Below are positions 37,226 through 45,814 of a stretch of 64,000 bases of DNA, in pieces; position 1 is the first letter of the stretch; every line of letters begins with the position of its first letter. The DNA is from JAEUTH01 sp044230205 (GTDB lineage: Bacteria > Bacteroidota > Bacteroidia > AKYH767-A > OLB10), in NCBI GenBank assembly GCA_044230205.1, contig JBGARN010000005.1, positions 11,033 to 75,032 of the forward strand, given 5' to 3'. The notes under the pieces are model-generated. The model had not been told where the DNA came from. It ran no database searches and worked only from the letters and a program-made list of their open reading frames with translations. The translations under genes and the position numbers were made by a program.

Positions 37226-37981
37226 ATGTTGTTGCATATTAAAAGTTTAATAACCAGAATATTAATTGCAATTGTTGTTGCAACCTGTTGCCTGGTTTCA
37301 ATTAAAAGCACATGTTATGCATCATCCGTTGCTGATACAACAACGATAATTAACGAACCGATTAATGTTAGAAAGCCGGCAGCCAAAGAAATGGATGGCT
37401 ACCGCTCGCAACGCGATTTCAGCTATTCCAAAGATTTGCAGCCCGTTGAAAATATGTGGCAAAGATTCTGGAGGTGGGTTGCAATAAAAATCGGTGAGTT
37501 ACTTTCAAAAACATCTTATGATTATTTCTGGAGGCCATTATTTTATATTTTTTTAATAGCAACAATTGTTTTTGTTGTTTTAAAACTCTTTGGTGTTGAA
37601 CTACGCATGTTTATAAAACCTGATCCTGTTACGACAGATATTCCGTATCAGCTTTCAGATGAAAATATTCATGAGCTCAATCTTGATGAATTATCTTACC
37701 AGGCTGCTCAACAAAAGAATTACAGGCTTGCAGTAAGATATCATTACCTGAAGGTGCTGAAGCAATTGAATGACAAAGGTTACATTGAATGGCGAACCGG
37801 AAAAACCAACCGCATCTATGCAACAGAACTAAGTAAGGGTAATTTTTACCAGGTATTTATAATGCTTACACTACAGTTTGAATACATCTGGTATGGCGAA
37901 TTTAATATTGACCTTGTTGCATTTGAAAAAGTGAAAGCCGGATTTGTAAATTTTGAGAAGGAAATAAATGACATCAGATAA
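37226..37981 (+). CDS. DUF4129-domain membrane protein
   Basis: 251 residues. An N-terminal signal or anchor (RILIAIVVATCCLVSIKS), a short extracytoplasmic stretch, one transmembrane helix (about 105-125, PLFYIFLIATIVFVVLKLF) and a cytoplasmic DUF4129 tail (about 160-225; LAVRYHYLKVLKQLNDKG, LTLQFEYIWYGEF). DUF4129 proteins occur next to MoxR, DUF58 and DUF4350 genes, and the tail is thought to be a helical interaction module. Here the cluster lacks an adjacent MoxR. Confidence 0.8.
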   Translation: MLLHIKSLITRILIAIVVATCCLVSIKSTCYASSVADTTTIINEPINVRKPAAKEMDGYRSQRDFSYSKDLQPVENMWQRFWRWVAIKIGELLSKTSYDYFWRPLFYIFLIATIVFVVLKLFGVELRMFIKPDPVTTDIPYQLSDENIHELNLDELSYQAAQQKNYRLAVRYHYLKVLKQLNDKGYIEWRTGKTNRIYATELSKGNFYQVFIMLTLQFEYIWYGEFNIDLVAFEKVKAGFVNFEKEINDIR

Positions 37982-37993
37982 AGAATTTCAACT

Positions 37994-39223
37994 TTGAAAT
38001 CGTACCGTAATTTTCTATTGCTTATAACAGGTTTGTTTATTGTTTTTGTACTGGTTGAATATTATAAACCTGAACCTGTTGACTGGACTAAGACTTTTAT
38101 CAATAAGGATAAAAGCCCATTTGGCACCTATATCTTATATAATCAGTTGCCAGTTGTTTTTCGGGGTAAGCGCATTTCACCTGTTCGTGAACCTATATAC
38201 AATCAGTTAAACAAAAACTATTTCAATCCTGAGTTTGAGGAAAATAGTGAGGCCCAAGAAGCCATAACCAATGATATACTGAATTATGTTTTTATTAATT
38301 CCTCTTTCAGAGCAGATTCGCTTGATATTAATCACCTGTTACGTTTTGCCGAAAAAGGTAATCAGGTTTTTATTGCTGCCAATTCAATTCAAGCTCAATT
38401 ACTGGATACCTTAAATATTCAAGTAAACAGGAATTTCAAATTTTCATCAAAAGATTCTGTTGTCTTGCGGTTTGCAAATCGAAACTTAAAAGATATCGCA
38501 AAAATTCCTGAAAGAGTTGTTGAATATTATTTTACTGTAACAGACAGTTCAGGCAATGGTGACCTTCAATCACTGGCATCAATTGATTCAGCAAAAGTTG
38601 TTTTTACCCGGGTAACATTTGGAAAAGGTTTGTTTTACCTGTGTTCGGTTCCTGAATTATTTTCCAATTTTTACCTGCTGAAAAAAAAGTCAGAAAATTT
38701 GGCGTTTTATGCGCTTTCATACTTACCGGTATCGGAAGTTTACTGGGATGAATACCAGAAACAAGGCGCCATAGGAGAAGATTCAATACTAAGGGCGGTT
38801 CTCGAAAATAAATCGCTGAAATGGGCTTATTACCTGGTTATTGCATCAGTTTTTCTTTTTATTCTTTTTGAAGCAAAGAGAAAACAGCGTATAATACCGG
38901 TTATTGAACCACCGTTAAATTCAACCCTTGAATTTACCAGAACACTGGGCAATTTATACCTGAGTAAAAGTGATCACAAAAATATAGCGGTTAAAAAAAT
39001 CACCTATTTTTATGAATACCTGCGTGAGCATTACCGTATTACAGTATCAGAAATTAATGAAGCATTAATCGAAACAATAGCTTCAAAGTCGGGGTCGGAT
39101 AAAAATCTTGTTGATGATATATTCCGTATGATAAATTACGTACAATACAATAACAGTATAACTGAAAAAAATCTGCTTGATCTGAATATACTTTTAGAGC
39201 GGTTTTATTTGCATCGTAAATAA
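37994..39223 (+). CDS. DUF4350-domain membrane protein
   Basis: 409 residues: an N-terminal helix (about 5-22, FLLLITGLFIVFVLVEYY), the DUF4350 opening (KDKSPFGTYILYNQLPVVF), an alpha/beta domain related to the GATase-like fold (about 80-230) and a second helix near 265-283. The C-terminus is helical (TLEFTRTLGNLYLSKSDHKN). Function is unknown; the family co-occurs with DUF4129 and MoxR genes. TTG at 37994 is the start; no ATG exists before the first helix. It ends the operon and meets the next gene tail to tail only 14 bases away. Confidence 0.82.
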   Translation: MKSYRNFLLLITGLFIVFVLVEYYKPEPVDWTKTFINKDKSPFGTYILYNQLPVVFRGKRISPVREPIYNQLNKNYFNPEFEENSEAQEAITNDILNYVFINSSFRADSLDINHLLRFAEKGNQVFIAANSIQAQLLDTLNIQVNRNFKFSSKDSVVLRFANRNLKDIAKIPERVVEYYFTVTDSSGNGDLQSLASIDSAKVVFTRVTFGKGLFYLCSVPELFSNFYLLKKKSENLAFYALSYLPVSEVYWDEYQKQGAIGEDSILRAVLENKSLKWAYYLVIASVFLFILFEAKRKQRIIPVIEPPLNSTLEFTRTLGNLYLSKSDHKNIAVKKITYFYEYLREHYRITVSEINEALIETIASKSGSDKNLVDDIFRMINYVQYNNSITEKNLLDLNILLERFYLHRK

Positions 39224-39237
39224 CACTTTCATTCCTT

Positions 39238-39777
39238 TTATCGCCAGTCTACTATTGCAATAACCTGCCATTTTCTTTCAGTTAATTTTAGCAGAGCAAA
39301 ATTAGTAACTGTGAAATCAGCTTTAAATTGGCGGTCCTTAAAATGCGGCCATTCAGCATCAAATGCTTCGCGTGTTAGATCTCGATTGGCAACAGTAACA
39401 TGAGGATGAAATACTTTAGCCGGTTTTAAAAAAGGTAGTTTTTGAATTAAATATTGCAGCAAAGTTTCCTGCAATCTAAATAACGATTCATTAGTTTGAG
39501 GTTTTAAAAACAAAGTTCGTTTATCAAATCGCCCAAATCCGTCTAAGCTAATATGCAGTTCAGGGAGACTAATTTTAAATATATTAAGGTATTGTAGAAG
39601 ATTATCTTCTGTTGTTTGCTTAAGGGTAAAAGGAGGAATAAGGGTAATATGAGCAGGACTTTTTAAAGCAACGGTACAATTATATTTATCGAAAAAATAG
39701 TTTTTAATTGCAGTAATTTCGGTTTGATAAGGTTCAGGGCAAATGATGGCTATAAAATAAAGTTGTTGTGAATTCAT
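39238..39777 (-). CDS. 2'-5' RNA ligase family (2H phosphoesterase) protein
   Basis: 179 residues with the two hallmark HxT/S motifs of the 2H phosphoesterase superfamily: AHITLIPPF (about 42-50) and HPHVTVANRDL (about 125-135). Members act on 2',3'-cyclic phosphates or 2'-5' linkages in RNA (LigT/ThpR). The physiological role in bacteria is unclear. It is convergent with the DUF4350 gene and divergent from the glycosyltransferase gene, with no obvious partner. Confidence 0.85.
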   Translation of the reverse strand: MNSQQLYFIAIICPEPYQTEITAIKNYFFDKYNCTVALKSPAHITLIPPFTLKQTTEDNLLQYLNIFKISLPELHISLDGFGRFDKRTLFLKPQTNESLFRLQETLLQYLIQKLPFLKPAKVFHPHVTVANRDLTREAFDAEWPHFKDRQFKADFTVTNFALLKLTERKWQVIAIVDWR

Positions 39778-39889
39778 TTATTCCGATGAATTATAGCATG
39801 TAAAAAAGTGCCTGCAAGGATAACCGAAAGAAAACTAATTTTCGGCTGTTAAGCCAGATTTTAATTATTGACTACCATAAACAGAAGTT

Positions 39890-41056
39890 TTGAAACTGCT
39901 TTTTCTTACATCCCGATTTCCATATCCACTTGAAAAGGGTGACAAGCTTAGGGCTTATGAACTTATCAAACACCTGAGCAAGTACCACGAAATTATTTTG
40001 TTTGCTGTTAACGAAACTGATGTAACGCCCGGCCAGTTGGCAGAACTAAAGCCTTTTTGCAGCAAAATTTATTATGAAAAAATTTCGAAGCTGAACAGTT
40101 ATTTCAATCTCACCAAAAACTTTCTTGGTTATCTTCCTTTTTCAGTTGCCTATTTTCTTCGCCATACAGTGTGTAGTGCGGTTGCAGATATTATTAAGGA
40201 GCATCAGCCTGATCATATTTTTTGTCATTTAATTCGAATGAGTGAATATGTAAAGGATGTAAAAGATATCCCTAAAACACTTGATTATATGGATACCTTC
40301 AGTATCGGTATGGACAGGATGCATTCTACAGCCGGATTGTTTATGAAGAGCATTATTAAAACTGAGCACAAGCGGCTGTTGAATTATGAGAAGTTCATTT
40401 TTGACTATTTCGATAATAAAATAATTATTTCAGAGCAAGACCGAAATCATATACCGCATAAGGATAATAGCCAGATTGAAGTTATTCCCAATGGAGTTGA
40501 TTTTACTTTTTTCTATCCGCAAGAATTGCCAAAAAAATACGATTTGCTTTTTGCAGGTAACATGAATTATCCGCCTAATATTGAAAGTGTGCTGTTTATC
40601 GCTGAGAAGGTACTTCCGTTGGTTAAAAAGGAGCATCCCCAAATTAAAATGGTAATTGCCGGTGCAAATCCTGCTAAAGAAATTTTGCAGCTAAAATCTT
40701 CCAATATTGAGGTTACCGGATGGGTGGATGATATCAGGACCTATTTCCACCAGTCGAGAATTATGCTGGCGCCTATGCTGATCAGTATTGGTTTGCAAAA
40801 TAAAATTCTTCAGGCAATGGCTATGAAAACGCCCTGCATTATTTCAACTCTTGCAAATAACGCAATACATGCTAACAGCAACCAGGTGTTAATAGCTGAC
40901 ACGCCCAAAGAATATGCACATCAAATTAACAGGCTGCTTACAGACGCGCACTTGTGTGAAATGCTTACCAATAATGCGTTCGATTTTGTTAAGTTAAATT
41001 ATAATTGGGAAAAAATTGTTGAACGCTTAAACCAATTGATCATGGAAAAAAAATAA
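39890..41056 (+). CDS. Family 4-type glycosyltransferase
   Basis: 388 residues with a GT-B fold. The N-terminal half begins LLFLTSRFPYPLEKGDKLRAYELIKHLSKYH, and the C-terminal nucleotide-sugar domain includes VIPNGVDFTFF, DLLFAGNMNYPPNIES and NKILQAMAMKTPCIIS. It resembles the sugar transferases associated with exopolysaccharide loci (GT4), but donor and acceptor are unknown. TTG at 39890 (followed by AAACTG) must be the start because the conserved N-terminal strand begins directly after it. It stands alone; the neighbouring psd is convergent. Confidence 0.85.
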   Translation: MKLLFLTSRFPYPLEKGDKLRAYELIKHLSKYHEIILFAVNETDVTPGQLAELKPFCSKIYYEKISKLNSYFNLTKNFLGYLPFSVAYFLRHTVCSAVADIIKEHQPDHIFCHLIRMSEYVKDVKDIPKTLDYMDTFSIGMDRMHSTAGLFMKSIIKTEHKRLLNYEKFIFDYFDNKIIISEQDRNHIPHKDNSQIEVIPNGVDFTFFYPQELPKKYDLLFAGNMNYPPNIESVLFIAEKVLPLVKKEHPQIKMVIAGANPAKEILQLKSSNIEVTGWVDDIRTYFHQSRIMLAPMLISIGLQNKILQAMAMKTPCIISTLANNAIHANSNQVLIADTPKEYAHQINRLLTDAHLCEMLTNNAFDFVKLNYNWEKIVERLNQLIMEKK

Positions 41057-41076
41057 TCGAAAAAAACCGTAATAAT

Positions 41077-41736
41077 CTAGTTCAGCTCAGCAATTTCAGT
41101 AATACCGCCAACTGTTTTTTCGCCAATATTTACCTTAACCGTTGAATTAAGCGGTAGAAAAATATCAACACGTGATCCGAATTTTATAAAGCCAAATTCA
41201 GCACCCTGTTTTACCATGTCTCCATTGCGCGGATAAAAAACAATGCGCTTGGCAACAGCCCCGGCAATTTGTCTTACTAAAACTGCAACCCGGTTTTCAC
41301 GCTCTATTACCAGTGTGGTGCGTTCATTTTCAAGCGATGCTTTAGGATCCCATGCCACAAGGTATTTGCCTTTATGATATTTGGTGTACTTGATAACTCC
41401 GCTGATCGGGTACCAGTTGGCATGCACATTTAATGGTGACATGAAAATACTAACCTGTATGCGCTTATCATTAAAGTATTCCTGCTCTGTGGTTTGTTCT
41501 ATCACAACTACTTTGCCATCACATGGTGACAGTACCTTTTTGTCATTCCGTAGTATCCTGCGGTGTGGAAGCCTGAAAAACTGGAGAAATAAAAGGAATA
41601 CAGGGATGGTTATTAAAAAGCTTAAAGCACGTATAATATCATTATCAGGAAAAAGATAGCATACAATAACATTAACCAATGCAAGAATAGTAAAAGTTAC
41701 AATGAGGATTTTATATCCTTCTTTATGTATAGTCAT
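41077..41736 (-). CDS. psd: Phosphatidylserine decarboxylase (short type)
   Basis: 219 residues, typical of the short bacterial type. Two N-terminal helices (about 8-45) are followed by LSPCDGKVVVIEQTTE, VSIFMSPLNVHANWYPISG and near the C-terminus FIKFGSRVDIFLP. The Gly-Ser in FGSRVD is the self-cleavage site producing the pyruvoyl group; long-type enzymes have LGST there. It makes phosphatidylethanolamine in the inner membrane. pssA is not in the window. Confidence 0.9.
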   Translation of the reverse strand: MTIHKEGYKILIVTFTILALVNVIVCYLFPDNDIIRALSFLITIPVFLLFLQFFRLPHRRILRNDKKVLSPCDGKVVVIEQTTEQEYFNDKRIQVSIFMSPLNVHANWYPISGVIKYTKYHKGKYLVAWDPKASLENERTTLVIERENRVAVLVRQIAGAVAKRIVFYPRNGDMVKQGAEFGFIKFGSRVDIFLPLNSTVKVNIGEKTVGGITEIAELN

Positions 41737-41809
41737 TCGCTAATGTTCGGCTAAGGTTTATCCGGTATATCAATGAATTAAATCTTTAATCGTATTTTTT
41801 CAGAATCAA

Positions 41810-43096
41810 TTAAAAAGCACCACGGCTCTTAATAGCTGTTGCAACTTTGTTCATTGCATAAACATAAGCTGCTATACGCATTGAAATTTTATGTTTCTGT
41901 GCCACCTGCCATAAATTATTAAATGCCTGGTTCATCCAGCGGTCGGCACGTTTGTTAATCTCTTCTTCGCTGTAATAGTAACCTGTTCGGTTTTGTACCC
42001 ATTCAAAATAAGAAACAGTTACACCACCACCATTTGCAAGAATATCGGGTAATACAATTACTCCTTTTTTATTTAGGATTTCATCAGCATCAGATGTAGT
42101 TGGGCCATTGGCTCCTTCCACAATCAGCTTAGCCTTAATCTTGGCAGCATTTTTTATGGTAATCTGGTTTTCCAGTGCACACGGTGCAAGTACATCGGTA
42201 TTTAATTCCAGTAATTGATCATTTGTTATACGATCACCACCTTTAAAGTCCTGCAGGTTACCATGGTTTTTATCGCGATAAGCTATGGCTTTTGCAAGAT
42301 CAATGCCTTTAGGATTGTAGTATCCTCCGGTAAAGTCGCTAATGGCCAAAATGCGAAGCCCCCTTTCGGCCATATGTTTAGCCGTAATGCTGCCAACATT
42401 ACCAAATCCCTGAACAACAAGTGTTGATTTTTTTGGATTAAGCTTCAGTTTTTCCATGGCACTTATGGCCGAAGTGGTAACACCTCGTCCTGTTGCTTCA
42501 ACACGACCTAATGATCCGCCCAAATGCAGTGGTTTGCCGGTAACGATGCCGGGCGTAAAACCATGCTTCAGTTTGCTGAACTCATCAACTATCCAGGCCA
42601 TTTCACGTGGGCCAGTATTCATATCGGGGGCTGGTATATCTTTATCAACACCAAAAATATCACCCATTGCTTGCGTATAGGCACGGGTTAGACGCTCCAA
42701 CTCATGTACACTCATAATAGAAGGATCACACTTAATGCCACCTTTTGCGCCACCATAAGGAATATCTGCAATGGCACATTTCCAGGTCATCCATGCAGCA
42801 AGCGCTTTTACTTCATCCTCATGAACATCCATGCTGTAACGAATACCACCTTTTGAAGGGCCAAGGGCAGTGCTATGAATAACGCGGTAACCGTTAAACA
42901 CCTGTATCTGGCCATTATCCATCATAACCGGCAGATTAACTTCAATGTTCTTGGCCGGGTATTTCATTACATTATATATATCCTCTTCCAGGTGCAGAAT
43001 TTTAGCAGCTACATCGAAGCGTGCAATCATTTCTTCAAACGGATTGCTGCTGTGGGCTGTAATAGTAGCAGGGTTTGCTTTAGTTGTTTTTCCCAT
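41810..43096 (-). CDS. gdhA: Glu/Leu/Phe/Val dehydrogenase, probable glutamate dehydrogenase
   Basis: 428 residues, the size of the hexameric small-subunit enzymes. The catalytic-lysine region PYGGAKGGIKCDP, DMNTGPREMAWIVDEF, the Rossmann motif VQGFGNVGS and VEGANGPTT are present. The enzyme interconverts glutamate with 2-oxoglutarate and ammonia; coenzyme preference cannot be fixed by eye. A -7 element TACTTTCG lies 22 bases upstream of the ATG. Monocistronic. Confidence 0.9.
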   Translation of the reverse strand: MGKTTKANPATITAHSSNPFEEMIARFDVAAKILHLEEDIYNVMKYPAKNIEVNLPVMMDNGQIQVFNGYRVIHSTALGPSKGGIRYSMDVHEDEVKALAAWMTWKCAIADIPYGGAKGGIKCDPSIMSVHELERLTRAYTQAMGDIFGVDKDIPAPDMNTGPREMAWIVDEFSKLKHGFTPGIVTGKPLHLGGSLGRVEATGRGVTTSAISAMEKLKLNPKKSTLVVQGFGNVGSITAKHMAERGLRILAISDFTGGYYNPKGIDLAKAIAYRDKNHGNLQDFKGGDRITNDQLLELNTDVLAPCALENQITIKNAAKIKAKLIVEGANGPTTSDADEILNKKGVIVLPDILANGGGVTVSYFEWVQNRTGYYYSEEEINKRADRWMNQAFNNLWQVAQKHKISMRIAAYVYAMNKVATAIKSRGAF

Positions 43097-43117
43097 TGTT
43101 TATTTTTTAAGAGGGCA

Positions 43118-43125
43118 CGAAAGTA
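43118..43125 (-). promoter_or_regulatory. Probable -7 element for the glutamate dehydrogenase gene
   Basis: TACTTTCG on the minus strand differs from TAnnTTTG at one position and would place the transcript start about 15 bases before the ATG at 43096. No TTG is found at -33 spacing. Confidence 0.45.
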
Positions 43126-43335
43126 GAAAAAATAGTTAACCTTAAAAGTGGCAGATTTTAAACAAGAATCAATGTTGAATTAGAAAGCTTTAGAGCATGG
43201 AAATGCTATGTGCAAAAAGGTTAGCCCTAATCTTGCCCAATCTTAATTCAAACCCTGAAATACCAGCTAATTACTCCAAAATTGATATACCTCAATTATG
43301 GTCAATTTTAAATAGATTTAATGGCCATAAAAGTT

Positions 43336-43358
43336 CAGTGGGGCGTATGGCCCCACTG
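43336..43358 (-). terminator. Strong hairpin after the DUF3078 gene
   Basis: CAGTGGGGC and GCCCCACTG form a perfect 9-bp stem with a 5-nt loop, 28 bases beyond the stop codon of the minus-strand DUF3078 gene. The T tract on the minus strand is weak (AACTTTTA), so termination is likely but not certain. The rest of 43126-43385 holds no convincing gene. Confidence 0.6.
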
Positions 43359-43385
43359 ATATATAAAGTAATATTGAACTGCAAC

Positions 43386-44300
43386 TTATTTGGGAAGTTC
43401 AGCCTTACCAAAGTTATACGCTAGTCCAACTCCAATTGATTCTTTGAATTGTAATCCTTTGCCATAAACAGGTACTCCGGCATCATCTTTTCCTTTTGGC
43501 ACAAAAGTGTTATCGTCATAAATGGCCTGCAAACTAACAGTAGCTGTCAGGTATTTATTTATTTTCATGGCTAAAATCAATTCCCAGTTAATATCAATGT
43601 TCTGGGGATCTTCAGAGTAATTACTGAATAAATCGAGTTTGGTAACCATGGTTACATTGGTCATAAGATCGCGTTTATAGCGGGTACTTAAATAAAAGCC
43701 AATTTCATTTCTAGCTGTCTTATCACTATCCACTCCATATAACTGGTGAGGAATTTTAGCATTATCTTCATTTACATAAGTAGTTTTCATTGTAGGCGGA
43801 GAAACATAAAAATAGAAATTATCATTAGGCTTATACTCTAAACCCAGTGAGTTAACAAAGTAGGCAGGTGACAAAAAATCAGAAACTAATTGCTTTGGTT
43901 CAAAATTATAATCATATCCTTTTGAAAACTGGCTTCTGAAATTAAACAGGTAAGAGATGTACCAGTTCTTTTTAAACTCATAGCCGGGTTTGGTTTGCAA
44001 TTCAATCCTGTCGTCATTTTTACGCGGATCATCCTTTGCAATCTGAACCATTCCATAGGCAAGTAAAATTCCGTTATCCCACGCCCATTTATCTTTCTTA
44101 TAGTTTGCAAATCCTGTAAACAGGCTGTTTAATGCAATAGAATTATCGCCACCGGCAGCCCAGTTGCTTAAACTAACCTGGTTAAATGTTAACGCAATAA
44201 CACCACCTGTTTTCCATGAAGTATCTTTTGGTGTTTCGCTTTGTGAAAATGTTTTAATGCATAGCAATAACAGTGCTACTGTAAGAAGATCTCTTTTCAT
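43386..44300 (-). CDS. DUF3078-family outer-membrane beta-barrel protein
   Basis: 304 residues with a signal peptide (LLTVALLLLCIKTFSQ). The mature part has alternating aromatic beta strands, WKTGGVIALTFNQVSLSNWAAGGDNSIALNSLF near the start, and a terminal GVGLAYNFGKAELPK strand. It fits DUF3078, a Bacteroidota outer-membrane family of unknown function. It is transcribed separately from mscL, the upstream neighbour on the same strand (60-base gap). Confidence 0.82.
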   Translation of the reverse strand: MKRDLLTVALLLLCIKTFSQSETPKDTSWKTGGVIALTFNQVSLSNWAAGGDNSIALNSLFTGFANYKKDKWAWDNGILLAYGMVQIAKDDPRKNDDRIELQTKPGYEFKKNWYISYLFNFRSQFSKGYDYNFEPKQLVSDFLSPAYFVNSLGLEYKPNDNFYFYVSPPTMKTTYVNEDNAKIPHQLYGVDSDKTARNEIGFYLSTRYKRDLMTNVTMVTKLDLFSNYSEDPQNIDINWELILAMKINKYLTATVSLQAIYDDNTFVPKGKDDAGVPVYGKGLQFKESIGVGLAYNFGKAELPK

Positions 44301-44360
44301 ATAAGAATAAATTTAATAACGGTTCGATGATCAGTTAAAAGGGGAGAATCAAATGATGAT

Positions 44361-44795
44361 TTACTTTTTTAATAAATCGCGTATTTCGCCAAGTAATTTT
44401 TCTTCATTAGAAGGAGCGGGTGGGGCAGCAGGGGCCGCAGCTTCTGCTTTTTTCATCTTGTTCATAGCTTTGATAACAAGAAACATTACAAATGCTACTA
44501 CAATAAAGTCTATGGTTACTGTAATAAATTCACCATAACGGATATAAACTTCCGGCACTTCTTTTTCTAACACATTTCCCGAAGCATCCATAACTGCTTT
44601 TGAACCATCCTGAATTTTTAATTTTAATTCAGAAAAATTCATACCACCAACTAACTTGCCTACAACAGGCATTACTATTCCATCTACAAAAACTGAAGTT
44701 ACTTTACCGAAAGCCGCGCCTACAACCACGCCAACTGCAAAGTCAATAAGGTTGCCTTTCATGGCAAACTCTTTAAATTCTTTTAGCATTCCCAT
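44361..44795 (-). CDS. mscL: Large-conductance mechanosensitive channel
   Basis: 144 residues. The N-terminal amphipathic helix FKEFAMKGNLIDFAVGVVVGAAFGKVTSVFV runs into TM1. A periplasmic loop, TM2 (YGEFITVTIDFIVVAFVMFLVIK) and a C-terminal helix follow. MscL opens at high membrane tension to release solutes during hypo-osmotic shock. The cytoplasmic linker is Ala/Pro-rich (AEAAAPAAPPAPSNEEKL), somewhat longer than in E. coli. Two ATGs (44795 and 44789) are possible; the first is kept. Confidence 0.95.
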   Translation of the reverse strand: MGMLKEFKEFAMKGNLIDFAVGVVVGAAFGKVTSVFVDGIVMPVVGKLVGGMNFSELKLKIQDGSKAVMDASGNVLEKEVPEVYIRYGEFITVTIDFIVVAFVMFLVIKAMNKMKKAEAAAPAAPPAPSNEEKLLGEIRDLLKK

Positions 44796-44849
44796 AATGT
44801 TGAAGTTTTAAAATTTAAGTTTTAGTTGAATTTAAAACAGACGAAACAT

Positions 44850-44869
44850 ACAAATGTTATCACAAATGT
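44850..44869. repeat. Short direct repeat upstream of mscL
   Basis: ACAAATGT occurs twice with a 4-base spacer (44850-44857 and 44862-44869), i.e. a 12-base period, about 55 bases upstream of the mscL start. This spacing is close to one helical turn and could bind a regulator. Nothing further supports it. Confidence 0.3.
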
Positions 44870-44959
44870 TTAATATTTCGATTAAACAAAAGCAATTTGT
44901 ATCAGAATAGAAAATGAATTAATCAACATGCTGTTGATAAAAGCAGATTCGGATTGTGA

Positions 44960-45667
44960 TTAAAAATTAGGCTTAAGCAAATACCGCGAATAAAATTTGT
45001 TGATGGTGCTTACCACCTCCGTTGCACTGTCAACCAGTGTAATAAGGTTCAGATCTTCAGGCGATACTGTTTTGGCAGTTACCATTTGATTTTTAATCCA
45101 GTCGATCAGGCCGCCCCAGTAATGCGTACCCACCATTATTATCGGAAACTTTCCAATTTTTTTAGTTTGAATTAAAGTAAGGGCTTCAAATAATTCGTCC
45201 ATGGTGCCAAATCCACCGGGCATAACTACAAACCCTTGCGAGTACTTAATCAGCATGGTTTTGCGCACAAAGAAATAGTCAAATTTGATTTCTTTATCCG
45301 AATCAACATAAGGATTTACAAATTCTTCAAACGGAAGTTTTATTTTTAATCCAACAGATTTGCCTTTTCCGCGCTGCGCACCTTTATTACCTGCTTCCAT
45401 AATTCCCGGCCCACCACCTGTAATAATTCCATAGCCATGTGTTGTTAACTGAAAAGCAATTTCTTCGGCAAGTTTATAGTAGTGTTCATCGGCAGCAAAC
45501 CGCGCTGAGCCAAATAATGAAACACAAGGGCCTAACTTTCCGATTTTTTCAAAACCCTCAACAAACTCAGCCATAATTTTGAAAACTGCCCAGCTATTGT
45601 CTGTTTTAATGGTTTGCCAGTTTTTTTCTGCAAATGCTTTTCGGATTTTTTCTTCGTCTGATGTCAT
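44960..45667 (-). CDS. LOG-family protein (TIGR00730 type)
   Basis: 235 residues with the family motifs SLFGSARF, GGGPGIMEAGNKGA and PGGFGTMDELFEALTLIQTKK. LOG-family proteins include cytokinin riboside phosphoribohydrolases and nucleotide 5'-monophosphate nucleosidases (PpnN-like), which cut the N-glycosidic bond of nucleotides. The exact activity cannot be told from sequence. It has its own upstream region, is divergent from the frameshifted glycosyltransferase gene and is separated from mscL by 164 bases. Confidence 0.88.
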   Translation of the reverse strand: MTSDEEKIRKAFAEKNWQTIKTDNSWAVFKIMAEFVEGFEKIGKLGPCVSLFGSARFAADEHYYKLAEEIAFQLTTHGYGIITGGGPGIMEAGNKGAQRGKGKSVGLKIKLPFEEFVNPYVDSDKEIKFDYFFVRKTMLIKYSQGFVVMPGGFGTMDELFEALTLIQTKKIGKFPIIMVGTHYWGGLIDWIKNQMVTAKTVSPEDLNLITLVDSATEVVSTINKFYSRYLLKPNF

Positions 45668-45814
45668 ATAAAAAGATTGAGGCTTGTAGTTTATGGCTTA
45701 AGGCGGGGTAGCAACTTTTTGTTGATCCTCAAACTAAAAAACATGAAACCAAATTGGGCTTGCGAATTTATATTTTAATTTGAAACCTGAAATTTATTCA
45801 AACTCCGCATCACT

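Noticed and set aside
43197..43424. Open frame of 75 codons between the glutamate dehydrogenase and DUF3078 genes
   Set aside because: It runs through the perfect hairpin at 43336-43358 and into the antisense of the DUF3078 gene; no domain or signal is visible.
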